64,000 bases of DNA. It comes from Hyphomicrobium_A sp963782555. Lineage in GTDB: Bacteria > Pseudomonadota > Alphaproteobacteria > Rhizobiales > Hyphomicrobiaceae. Location of the stretch: NCBI GenBank assembly GCA_963782555.1, contig CAWAKB010000004.1, positions 620,001-684,000 on the forward strand, written 5' to 3'. Numbering within the stretch: position 1 is the first letter of the stretch; every line of letters starts with the position of its first letter. Shown here in pieces: positions 57,724-64,000 of the stretch. The notes beneath the pieces were generated by a model. The model had not been told where the DNA came from and ran no database searches. It saw only the letters and a list, made by a program, of their open reading frames with translations. Both the position numbers and the translations under genes were made by a program.

Positions 57724-58115
57724 ACGCCGGCTTGGTCGCGGCCGAGGCACACTTCGAATGCGCGAGCAAGCGTATCTCGCGTATAGGGCTTGCGCACGAT
57801 TTCAATGCTCGCGAAGTCCTCTGGGATCACAACCCCCTCGCCGTAACCAGTGGTAAAGATGAAAGGCTTCTCGCGCCGGCGCATCTCGCAGGCAACCGAG
57901 AACGAGGAGGACGAGCCAAGATTGATGTCGAGGATGCCAATGTCGGGCGACGCCGACGCCAGCCAAGAAAGTGCGGCTTCGGCCGTCGTGAAAGTCTCGA
58001 CGGCTTCGGCACCAAGCTCGCGCAAGAGCATCTCGGTATCGAGGGCGATCAGAGTCTGATCCTCGACCAAAAGAGCATGCATGCCGGTCAGAAGATTGGG
58101 GGCGGCATTTTTCAT
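57720..58115 (-). CDS. Single-domain response regulator
   Basis: A 131-residue stand-alone receiver domain. The acidic pocket is LLVEDQTLIALD, the phospho-acceptor Asp is in IGILDINLGSSSS, the Thr/Tyr switch region is FIFTTGYGEG and the conserved Lys is in IVRKPYTRD. There is no output domain. Receivers of this type are often phosphorylated by HWE kinases and act as phosphate sinks or as connectors to PhyR signalling, and two HWE kinases are encoded nearby. The start is ATG 58115. It overlaps the end of the convergent Crp/Fnr gene. Confidence 0.9.
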   Translation of the reverse strand: MKNAAPNLLTGMHALLVEDQTLIALDTEMLLRELGAEAVETFTTAEAALSWLASASPDIGILDINLGSSSSFSVACEMRRREKPFIFTTGYGEGVVIPEDFASIEIVRKPYTRDTLARAFEVCLGRDQAGV

Positions 58116-58467
58116 GATGGCATTATGAGGGGGCCGTCCGTCCGTCGCCGGACGCGCCTGCCCACAGGGGGTTCCTCTGAGAGAAAGCTGTGCCAAGGAG
58201 CGCTCTTGTCTGTCCGTGCGCCGGAAGTCTGCCGGGCCGCTACGAGCTCAAATTCACGGATGCCTTTTAGAGCGCGCGCGAAGTCCTCGCGATGTCATTT
58301 GATGTAGGGAGAGCGGCGGCGGCCACGGCGAAACAGCGTTTTAGGGCAAACGGAGGGGATTGCCGCCTGCGACACTTTCTCGTGATGGTGAAGGGATAGC
58401 ATGCGAAAGCCAGAGGAGTTCCCCTGGCTTTCTGGTTCCGGGCACGATTTCCGACGATAGGAAGGAG
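58116..58467. other. Intergenic stretch with a terminator at its right end
   Basis: About 350 bases between the response regulator and the DUF892 gene, both leftward. The terminator of DUF892 (58405-58432) lies at the right end; the rest should hold the promoter of the response regulator. No gene was recognised. Confidence 0.5.
58405..58432 (-). terminator. Rho-independent terminator of the DUF892 gene
   Basis: Arms GAAAGCCAG and CTGGCTTTC with an inner GG/CC extension and a short loop. On the minus strand the stem ends in a CTTTC run. It lies 35 bases after the stop. Confidence 0.65.
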
Positions 58468-58955
58468 CTAGGCGGCTTCCTTGTTCAACTTGCCTTCGGC
58501 AATCTTGGTAAGCTTGACGTCAGCGTTGTGCTCCTCCTTCAAGGTCTCCGCGAGCGGCTTCACCACGTCCTCCAGCCCCAGCAATTTACCCCACGAGACG
58601 AGGGTGCCGTAGCGCGTGATCTCATAGTGCTCGACCGCCTGCGCGTCTGCGATCATGGCGGCATCGCGGGTGTCGGGGTCCTTGATTGTGCCCATCAGAT
58701 CCTCGGCCTCCTTTAGGATGCCCTCGATTGCCGGACATTCCTCGCCTTCGGCCTTCTCCCCATCGCCTTGAAGACCTCCTCGAGCCTGGTTATCTGCTCT
58801 TTCGTCTCCTGCAGATGGTCATCGAACGCCTTGGCGAGCTCCTTGGACTGGGCCGCCTTGACCATCTTGGGCAGCGCCTTAACGATATGGCGCTCGGCGA
58901 AATAGATGTCCTTGAGCGTGTGAACGAAGAGTTCCTCGAGATTCTCAACAGTCAT
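58468..58955 (-). CDS. YciE/YciF-type DUF892 ferritin-like stress protein, apparent frameshift
   Basis: A four-helix-bundle protein of about 163 residues of the YciE/YciF (DUF892) family, related to ferritin-like proteins. Part one (from ATG 58955) contains LEELFVHTLKDIYFAERHIVKALPKM and LQETKEQITRLEEVFKAMG. Part two contains DAQAVEHYEITRYGTLVSWGK and ETLKEEHNADVKLTKIAE. The Glu and His metal-type residues of the bundle are kept (AEXXI, VEHYE). One base is missing from the C run at 58758-58761; with it the frame reads MGEKAEGEECPAIEGI. An EcfG-type promoter lies 35 bases upstream. Members of this family are stress-induced; their biochemical role is uncertain. Confidence 0.88.
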
Positions 58956-58990
58956 TGAACCGGCTCCTGCTGCGTTTTCCGTCGACCGAG

Positions 58991-59015
58991 AACGCCGCCC
59001 GCCGAGCTTGGTTCC
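58991..59015 (-). promoter_or_regulatory. EcfG-type promoter of the DUF892 gene
   Basis: Minus strand GGAAC (59011-59015), 16 bases, CGTT (58991-58994); 35 bases to the start at 58955. Confidence 0.78.
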
Positions 59016-59177
59016 AGCCCACCTCCCGAGGGCAAAATGTCCTCCCTGAACATGATTTGGCCCGGATTGGCGGCATCCATGCCCGCAGCTCTGAACCGTT
59101 TCACACTCTTCTCTTGAAACGCGTCGGTTGATTCACGAGTTAGCGAGTGAAGGAAATCGGCTACCGTAAGTGTAGGA

Positions 59178-59196
59178 GGCCAATATAGAATTGGCC
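59178..59196. promoter_or_regulatory. Small dyad upstream of the CXXC protein gene
   Basis: GGCCAAT and ATTGGCC are perfect inverted copies around ATAGA. It lies 41 bases before the start at 59237, overlapping the likely promoter, so it could be an operator. Confidence 0.4.
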
Positions 59197-59236
59197 CGCT
59201 CAGTTGACTGTGTGTCGAACCGATGTGGAGGACGCT

Positions 59237-59434
59237 ATGGGTGCGATCATGATTCGCTGCCCGACGACGAAGCAGCTCGTGCCAGTCGGCATCGACACGG
59301 ACAAGGACAGCTTCAACAGCCTTCCGAACGTCGTCGCCACGCCCGTGCGCTGCCCGTTGTGCGGTCAGGAGCACGAATGGTCGAAAGCAGATGCCATTCT
59401 CGATACGACCGGCCGGCCAGTGCGGCGCTCGTAG
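59237..59434 (+). CDS. Small CXXC zinc-binding-like protein
   Basis: A 65-residue protein starting at ATG 59237 after GGAGGACGC. It has MIRCPTTKQLVPVGIDTDKDSF at the start and RCPLCGQEHEWSKADA near the end. One full CXXC pair and a single upstream Cys plus a His could bind zinc in a ribbon-like knuckle. Short proteins of this layout are frequent and uncharacterised in Hyphomicrobiales. It is located within the stress island but lacks an EcfG promoter of its own. Confidence 0.7.
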   Translation: MGAIMIRCPTTKQLVPVGIDTDKDSFNSLPNVVATPVRCPLCGQEHEWSKADAILDTTGRPVRRS

Positions 59435-59612
59435 TCAAGTCGTTCAAACAACAGCGACTCTTCCTCGGGTACGTCATGGTGCGCGACCGCAGCCAAGCGC
59501 TGCGGTTTCGCATCACGTCTAATGCTGCCCTGCACCATGGGGAACCCATCCGGTGATCGCGAGTTTGACCGACGGGTCACTCGATACTCAAAGAACCAAA
59601 GGAGAAGGTTCC

Positions 59613-59924
59613 ATGTCTTGGTGGAGAATTTGCACGATTGTCGCGGCAATGAGTTTTGCCGCTTTGATGACGAGCCCCATGACGAGCCCCGCGAGCGCAG
59701 CGGCACCCAGCGGCCTCGGCATGATGAAAGCTGCGACGGCAACCGGTTCATCCGCGACGAAGGTTCGCTGGCGCCGCCATTGTTACTGGCGTCATGGACG
59801 CCGCCACTGCCACCGGCGCCACTACTGGCCGGGCGTCGGTATCTATTTCGGCGGCCACCGCCATCACCACCATCACCACCGCCATCACCATCATCACCAT
59901 CGGCACCACAGGCATCACCACTAA
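59613..59924 (+). CDS. Secreted histidine-rich small protein
   Basis: A 103-residue protein with a signal peptide (about 1-30, ending SPASAAAP) and a mature part dominated by histidine and arginine: WRRHCYWRHGRRHCHRRHYW, a short glycine turn, then about 23 residues that are nearly all H and R. Such tails bind Ni, Zn, Cu or Co, so a periplasmic metal-buffering role is plausible but unproven. ATG 59613 follows GGAGAAGG. A strong terminator follows the gene. Only a partial EcfG match (GGAAC at 59541-59545 without CGTT) lies upstream. Confidence 0.7.
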   Translation: MSWWRICTIVAAMSFAALMTSPMTSPASAAAPSGLGMMKAATATGSSATKVRWRRHCYWRHGRRHCHRRHYWPGVGIYFGGHRHHHHHHRHHHHHHRHHRHHH

Positions 59925-59943
59925 TCGCGCTGGTGTCGACAAG

Positions 59944-59976
59944 AAGCCGGCTGCGGATCATCCGCGGCCGGCTTTT
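59944..59976 (+). terminator. Rho-independent terminator of the histidine-rich protein gene
   Basis: Arms AAGCCGGC-GCGGAT and ATCCGC-GCCGGCTT with small bulges and a single-base turn, followed by TTTTGC. It lies 20 bases after the stop. Confidence 0.8.
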
Positions 59977-59995
59977 GCATTCGCCATCGAAAGGT

Positions 59996-60020
59996 GGAAC
60001 TGGCCCGAATTGAAATCGTT
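59996..60020 (+). promoter_or_regulatory. EcfG-type promoter of the PRC-barrel gene
   Basis: GGAAC (59996-60000), 16 bases, CGTT (60017-60020); 77 bases to the start at 60098. Confidence 0.72.
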
Positions 60021-60097
60021 ATCGACGCAGTTGCCCAAGCGGGCAGCCAACGACTCCAACCGAGGGTCAGTCAGAAAACGCAAAGGAAGTTCTCATC

Positions 60098-60520
60098 ATG
60101 AAGACCGTTCTCACAACCGCAGCGCTCGTCGCTCTGATGGCCGTTCCGGCCTTCGCGGACAGCACCATGCAAAAGACGACGACCGCGCCGGCCGCGCAAC
60201 AGCAGATGGCGCCAGCCGAGGCGGCGACCTCTGCCGGCGAACTTTCCGCCGACGACCTACTCGACAAGAGTGTGAAGAACGCATCGAACGAAGCCGTGGG
60301 TGACATCAACGACATCCGCATCGACAGCAATGGCAAGGTCGCCGCGGTGATCGTGGGCGTCGGTGGCTTCCTGGGGATGGGCGAGAAGAACGTGGCGTTG
60401 CCCTTCAATCAGCTGGCCTTCACGCGCGATGCCGATGGCGGGCTCGTCATCACCGCCAAGGTTACCAAGGAGAGCCTGCAGGCGGCTCCCGAATGGAAGA
60501 AGCCAGAAGACCGCTCGTAA
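60098..60520 (+). CDS. Secreted PRC-barrel protein
   Basis: A 140-residue exported protein: signal peptide (about 1-20, ending VPAFA), a low-complexity Ala/Gln/Thr stretch (about 22-48), and a PRC-barrel domain (about 49-130) with LLDKSVKNASNEAVGDINDI, then VIVGVGGFLGMGEKNVALPF and QLAFT. The GGFLG-GE-V-PF core also occurs in the PRC-barrel inserted in the multihaem cytochrome at 36860. In stress-related periplasmic proteins of this type the ligand is unknown. An EcfG-type promoter places it in the general stress regulon. Confidence 0.88.
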   Translation: MKTVLTTAALVALMAVPAFADSTMQKTTTAPAAQQQMAPAEAATSAGELSADDLLDKSVKNASNEAVGDINDIRIDSNGKVAAVIVGVGGFLGMGEKNVALPFNQLAFTRDADGGLVITAKVTKESLQAAPEWKKPEDRS

Positions 60521-60542
60521 GGCGGCGTTAGCGTGAGTTCCC

Positions 60543-60571
60543 TTGCGGTCCGGACAGCATCCGGGCCGCAA
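60543..60571 (+). terminator. Likely terminator of the PRC-barrel gene
   Basis: Twelve-base arms TTGCGGTCCGGA and TCCGGGCCGCAA (one G-U pair) around a 5-base loop, followed by TCTTCT. It lies 23 bases after the stop. Confidence 0.55.
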
Positions 60572-60619
60572 TCTTCTGCAACTTCTCCTTGCCGCAGTCG
60601 TTCCCGGTCCGGCCGGAAA

Positions 60620-60644
60620 GGAACCTCCAACGCCACCGAACGTT
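60620..60644 (+). promoter_or_regulatory. EcfG-type promoter of the small membrane protein gene
   Basis: GGAAC (60620-60624), 16 bases, CGTT (60641-60644); only 23 bases to the start at 60668, giving a very short leader. Confidence 0.72.
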
Positions 60645-60667
60645 GTCACCTTTTGGGAGGTCCAACA

Positions 60668-60871
60668 ATGGAACAACGAGCTCAAGTCTTAACCCCGACC
60701 GAGGCACGGCAGGCATCTTCGCGGCGCCTCAACTTCAGAGTGCTTGTGGTCTCCATGGTGCTGGCGGTGGTTGTCGCCGCGATGCTCTACTACGCTGTCT
60801 ATAGCTATCCCAGAAGCGCAATCGGCGTTCCCGAGCAGCCGGCAGCGACCACGGAACCCGCTAACCCGTAA
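60668..60871 (+). CDS. Small single-pass membrane protein
   Basis: A 67-residue protein with a polar, basic N-terminus (about 1-24), one membrane helix (VLVVSMVLAVVVAAMLYYAV, about 25-45) and a short proline-rich exported tail (YSYPRSAIGVPEQP). No family was recognised. The ribosome site GGGAGG lies ten bases before ATG 60668 and directly after the EcfG-type promoter, so the protein is very likely real and stress-induced. Its role is unknown. Confidence 0.72.
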   Translation: MEQRAQVLTPTEARQASSRRLNFRVLVVSMVLAVVVAAMLYYAVYSYPRSAIGVPEQPAATTEPANP

Positions 60872-60988
60872 GCGCTTCGGCGCAGCTTCACACATGCGTG
60901 AGTCGGCGCAACGATCACGCAGTCGCGCCGTTACACGGGCAGCCGCCTTCAAGCAATCAATGAAAGGCGCAAAAAAATGGAGGACCCA

Positions 60989-61354
60989 ATGAAGTTTTTG
61001 TTGATCGTGCCCTGCGTCGCGCTCGGACTCTCCTTGCAGCCTGCTCAGGCACAAGACCAGAGCGGCGCCAATTCGCAGGCAACCCCTCAACCGGAAACCC
61101 TTCACGCGCCGACAAACAGAGTGGGTGAGATGGTTCCGACCATGACGGCCCCAGCGACGGACAAGAAGGCCACCTCGAACGCTTCGGCCGGCGTGAACAA
61201 GGCCGAGACCATGCACGCCCCGACGAACCGCGTGGGCAAAGCGGTTCCCACGATGAGGTCGGCGGAGAATAAGGACGACCAGACGAAATCGAAGACTTAC
61301 TACTATGGTGACGACTCGAGCCAGTCCAAGGACAACGCCAGCCCGTCCAAATAA
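60989..61354 (+). CDS. Secreted protein with two copies of a 17-residue motif
   Basis: A 121-residue exported protein with a signal peptide (about 1-21, ending PAQAQ). The mature part contains two near-identical blocks, ETLHAPTNRVGEMVPTM (36-52) and ETMHAPTNRVGKAVPTM (73-89), 37 residues apart, in an otherwise disordered Ala/Ser/Lys/Asp-rich chain ending in a SKTYYYGDDSSQS stretch. I do not recognise the family. ATG 60989 is preferred to an in-frame start four codons upstream because it gives a normal signal peptide. A strong terminator follows. It lies at the right edge of the stress island without a visible EcfG promoter. Confidence 0.72.
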   Translation: MKFLLIVPCVALGLSLQPAQAQDQSGANSQATPQPETLHAPTNRVGEMVPTMTAPATDKKATSNASAGVNKAETMHAPTNRVGKAVPTMRSAENKDDQTKSKTYYYGDDSSQSKDNASPSK

Positions 61355-61401
61355 GTGATCAAGTTGGCAGCAGCGCTCGTATGCGCGAGCGGTTAGAATG
61401 G

Positions 61402-61425
61402 GACAGGCGCCGAGAGGCGCCTGTC
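61402..61425 (+). terminator. Rho-independent terminator at the right end of the stress island
   Basis: Perfect ten-base arms GACAGGCGCC and GGCGCCTGTC around the stable tetraloop GAGA, followed by CTGTTTCG. It lies 48 bases after the stop of the repeat-containing secreted protein. Confidence 0.8.
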
Positions 61426-61468
61426 CTGTTTCGCTGGCGGCAACACAACTCGAAGGTGGCGCACCGAC

Positions 61469-63061
61469 GTGAGGCAAAAGGGAACAGCGCTGCTCTACCT
61501 GCGCGGTGCCATGATCTTCCTGGCGCTGCTGTTGCCGCTGCTTTCGCTGGTGCCGCTCGGCTGGCTTTGGCTCTGGCAGCACGGCTACGCGCTCTATTGG
61601 CTGGCAGCCGCGCTCGCCATGAGCGCGTGCGCTTATCTCCTGCAAGTTTTCGTCCTGCGCCGGAGCGTTGCCCAGACGTCGGTGACGCTAACCGAAGGCG
61701 CAGTGGCCGGACCGCCTGACCCAGGCTGGACTGCGCGCGAGGAGGCAGCTTGGGCCGCCGTCGAGGCCATCGCCGCAGGCGTGCGTCCCGATGCGTTGAC
61801 GGATCGTGACAAGGTCCTCAACCTGGGACTGCGCACGATCGAGGCGGTCGCCCGCCAGATCCATCCCCAGGACCGCAATCCGCTGTGGAAGTTCACGATA
61901 CCTGAGGCGCTGGCTCTGGTTGAGCGCGTCAGCGCCGATATGCGTCCGTTCGTCATCGAAAACGTGCCGCTCGGCGATCAACTCACCGTGGGGCAGGTGC
62001 TCAAGGTCTACCGCTGGCGCTCGGCAATCGGGTTTGCGGAAAAGGCCTACGACATCTGGCGCCTGGTGCGCCTCGTCAACCCGGTGACGGCTGCCGCCCA
62101 GGAAGCGCGCGAGCAGATCACCAAGCACCTCTACGCCACCGTTCGCGACCAGCTCGCACAGCAGCTGGCGCGCGGCTACGTCCGCGAAGTGGGACGGGCG
62201 GCCATCGATCTCTATGGCGGCCGCCTCAAAGTCTCCGATTCCGCGCTGGCCGGCCACATCAGCGCCTCGACCGAGCGTGATCGCCGGGCCGGGCGGCCCA
62301 TGGCCGAGCCCTTGCGCGTTCTTGTCGGCGGCAAGACGGGCTCCGGCAAGTCGAGCCTCGTCAATGCGTTGTCAAAGGAGGTCGGGGCGCTGGTCGAGGC
62401 CTTGCCGGCAACGCAGACGTTCCAGGCCTATGAGATGGAGCTCGCCGGCCTCAAAAGCGCACTCGTGATCGACAGCCCGGGCGTCGGCGCGACGGCAAAG
62501 GAGCAGCGCCGCTTCTGCGCGCGTGCCGGCGAATTTGATCTGATCGTGTGGGCCATAGACGCCAACCACGCGCGTGACGCGGTTGACCGCGAGGTCATTA
62601 ACGGCATCCGCAAGTACTTCTCCGACCATCCCCACAGGCGCCAGCCCCCTATCCTCGTCGCGCTGACGCACATCGATGAGCTGGCACCCTCGCAATATTG
62701 GGCCCCACCTTACGATACCAGCGCTCCTTTGAACGAGAAGGGACAGTCCATTCGCGAAGCCATGGACGCCGCTGCCGATAGCCTCGAGCTCGCACCTGCC
62801 GACGTCATCCCCGTGAGCGTCGCTGCCGGCAGCCCGCCCTACAACGTCGAGCAGCTCAGCGAGCGGATCGCCGCGCATATCCCGGAAGCGCAACGGGCCC
62901 AGCTGCTTCGCCTGATGGAGGACGCGGCGCCGCGATGGAGCGTCACCAGGCTCGGAAAGCAGGCATCGAATGCGGTGGTGTCGGCGGCGCGCGCCGTGAC
63001 GCCCGGATCCTTGACCCGCTACCTCAAGAGGCGCGCTGCTCCTCCGCCGGAGCGGAACTAG
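61469..63061 (+). CDS. Membrane-anchored GTPase of the Era/dynamin-like type
   Basis: A 530-residue protein with two N-terminal membrane helices (about 12-36 and 40-60), a helical middle region (about 85-265) and a G domain (about 285-440). G1 is VGGKTGSGKSSLVNAL, G2 probably the ATQTFQAYE region, G3 DSPGVGATAKEQ and G4 THIDEL. The G domain resembles that of YeeP/Era-like GTPases and is preceded by a region similar to bacterial membrane-stress GTPases. A role in membrane remodelling or ion homeostasis is a guess. Start GTG 61469. Its 3' end overlaps the convergent transporter gene by 38 bases. Confidence 0.82.
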   Translation: MRQKGTALLYLRGAMIFLALLLPLLSLVPLGWLWLWQHGYALYWLAAALAMSACAYLLQVFVLRRSVAQTSVTLTEGAVAGPPDPGWTAREEAAWAAVEAIAAGVRPDALTDRDKVLNLGLRTIEAVARQIHPQDRNPLWKFTIPEALALVERVSADMRPFVIENVPLGDQLTVGQVLKVYRWRSAIGFAEKAYDIWRLVRLVNPVTAAAQEAREQITKHLYATVRDQLAQQLARGYVREVGRAAIDLYGGRLKVSDSALAGHISASTERDRRAGRPMAEPLRVLVGGKTGSGKSSLVNALSKEVGALVEALPATQTFQAYEMELAGLKSALVIDSPGVGATAKEQRRFCARAGEFDLIVWAIDANHARDAVDREVINGIRKYFSDHPHRRQPPILVALTHIDELAPSQYWAPPYDTSAPLNEKGQSIREAMDAAADSLELAPADVIPVSVAAGSPPYNVEQLSERIAAHIPEAQRAQLLRLMEDAAPRWSVTRLGKQASNAVVSAARAVTPGSLTRYLKRRAAPPPERN

Positions 63062-64000
63062 CCCTTCCGGGGGTCGCGCTGCCCTCGTCGGCGTTGCCGC
63101 CATCGGTCTCGCGCGCACTCGCCGCCCTTGCCGCCCGCACGCAGAAGCCGAGGGCATCCTTCAAGGAATGCACGACGCCATCGACGGCTATGCTGTCGAT
63201 GATGGCGCTGTCGCGTTCCTCGCTGGGGTCGAGCTTCCAGAAGCCGCCGAGCAGAATGGCGTCGGGAGCGAACCGTTTCAGGCGACGCACGAGAAAGCGG
63301 GCATGCGCGCTGCGCTCCCTCACGTCGAGCGCGGAGATGCAGACGAGGCGCACATCGTTGGGGCCCGCGTTGCGCAGGGCGCCGCCCTTGATCTGATCGG
63401 GGCCGAGCACCTTGGCACCGAGACCGCATTTTTCCAGCAGCTGCGCCAGGATCAGCGCCGCCGTCTCGTCGAGCGCCGTACGGCTCGAAACGCACAAGAT
63501 TGCCGTCTCGCCGCGCCACTCGGGCGCAATCGCCTCCGGATCGGGGGTAGAGATAAGATCGCCTGTTGCGTTGTCACTTTCTGCAGGCTCCGCTCCATTC
63601 ACCTGCATTGCAGCGTCGGCCGCCGCGGCCGGCTTTGTCGGCTCCAGGCCGTGCTCACACAGGGCATCGATCACGACCTCGGCCGTCTCGCGGATCTCGG
63701 GCAAGCGCTCGGGCTCCAGCGTGCCACGATCGGCATCCATTTGAGCCAAACGCAGCCCCTCCACGACCACGTCGTCGTAGTATTCAACGAGCGGGTGCTC
63801 CTTGATGATCCTCTCGGCCTGCTCCACCGGCTCCGCCGGATCGCCGGCGAGCATGCGCTGGTAGAATTGTTCCGGCGGTGAAAGCGGTGGACTGTCGCCG
63901 AGCAGCACGTGCAGGAACTGGAGCCGGTCGACGTGGCGACCCAGCACCACGAGAACGACCGTGAGCGGGATCGCCAGCAGCAGCCCGATCGGTCCCCACA
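63024..64000 (-). CDS. AI-2E/PerM-family transporter, C-terminal part (cut by window edge)
   Basis: The 3' part of a leftward gene. It begins at the edge with the last helix of an AI-2E/PerM (DUF20) transporter, WGPIGLLLAIPLTVVLVVLG, followed by the loop RHVDRLQFLHVLLGDSPPLSP. The family usually ends soon afterwards; here a soluble tail of about 290 residues follows. The tail contains RRLKRFAPDAILLGGFW, ILCVSSRTALDETAALILAQLLEK and VRLVCISALDVRERSAH, which resemble the corrinoid/B12-binding-type Rossmann tails seen in rhizobial members. It may sense or regulate the transporter. The N-terminal half is outside the window. Confidence 0.82.
   Translation of the reverse strand, partial: WGPIGLLLAIPLTVVLVVLGRHVDRLQFLHVLLGDSPPLSPPEQFYQRMLAGDPAEPVEQAERIIKEHPLVEYYDDVVVEGLRLAQMDADRGTLEPERLPEIRETAEVVIDALCEHGLEPTKPAAAADAAMQVNGAEPAESDNATGDLISTPDPEAIAPEWRGETAILCVSSRTALDETAALILAQLLEKCGLGAKVLGPDQIKGGALRNAGPNDVRLVCISALDVRERSAHARFLVRRLKRFAPDAILLGGFWKLDPSEERDSAIIDSIAVDGVVHSLKDALGFCVRAARAASARETDGGNADEGSATPGRASSAPAEEQRAS

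Overview
The window (about 64 kb, GC-rich) looks like chromosome of an alphaproteobacterium, most likely order Hyphomicrobiales (Rhizobiales). The main reasons are a complete PhyR/NepR/EcfG general stress module with HWE-type kinases, a DUF4167-type small protein, an aa3-type cox operon and several Crp/Fnr-like regulators. I cannot name the genus. No rRNA, tRNA, CRISPR array or intact insertion sequence was seen.

Left part (1-31.3 kb): surface polysaccharide and export. It holds a flippase-like ABC exporter, several large polytopic membrane proteins of unknown function, ManC (GDP-mannose), a DegT aminotransferase overlapping a WbqC-family gene, five glycosyltransferase genes or domains, a Wzm/Wzt ABC export pair with a striking hairpin between the two genes, a methyltransferase, RmlC, an O-antigen ligase/polymerase-like protein and a 1343-residue protein joining a sulfotransferase, a tandem-repeat linker and two glycosyltransferases. 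A heat-shock pair (HSP20-Lon) and two small basic or zinc-ribbon proteins interrupt this block at 6.3-10.4 kb.

Middle part (31.7-48.7 kb): a divergent MarR/SnoaL pair; cytochrome c oxidase subunits II-I-III; a divergent 723-residue cytochrome c with four CXXCH motifs and an inserted PRC-barrel; a Crp/Fnr regulator; a broken, C-terminally truncated uptake-hydrogenase small subunit; a CBS-domain protein; an aldo/keto reductase; an EmrAB-type efflux pair; and a PQQ-sugar-dehydrogenase/cytochrome c fusion.

Right part (48.8-61.4 kb): a general stress response island. I find nine copies of the EcfG-type promoter pattern GGAAC-N16/17-CGTT, each correctly oriented before a gene: PfpI, DUF1328, phyR, nepR-ecfG, csbD, an HWE kinase, a YciE/DUF892 protein, a PRC-barrel protein and a small membrane protein. 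Two HWE kinases flank the PhyR/NepR/EcfG core. The island ends at a strong terminator, followed by a membrane GTPase and an AI-2E-type transporter cut by the right edge.

Eight apparent single-base indels, most of them in short homopolymers, break otherwise well-conserved reading frames (ABC exporter, membrane protein at 16.6 kb, hydrogenase small subunit three times, sugar dehydrogenase, HWE kinase, DUF892 protein). This pattern suggests base-calling errors more than real decay. The hydrogenase gene is the exception, because it has also lost its C-terminus and all partner genes.
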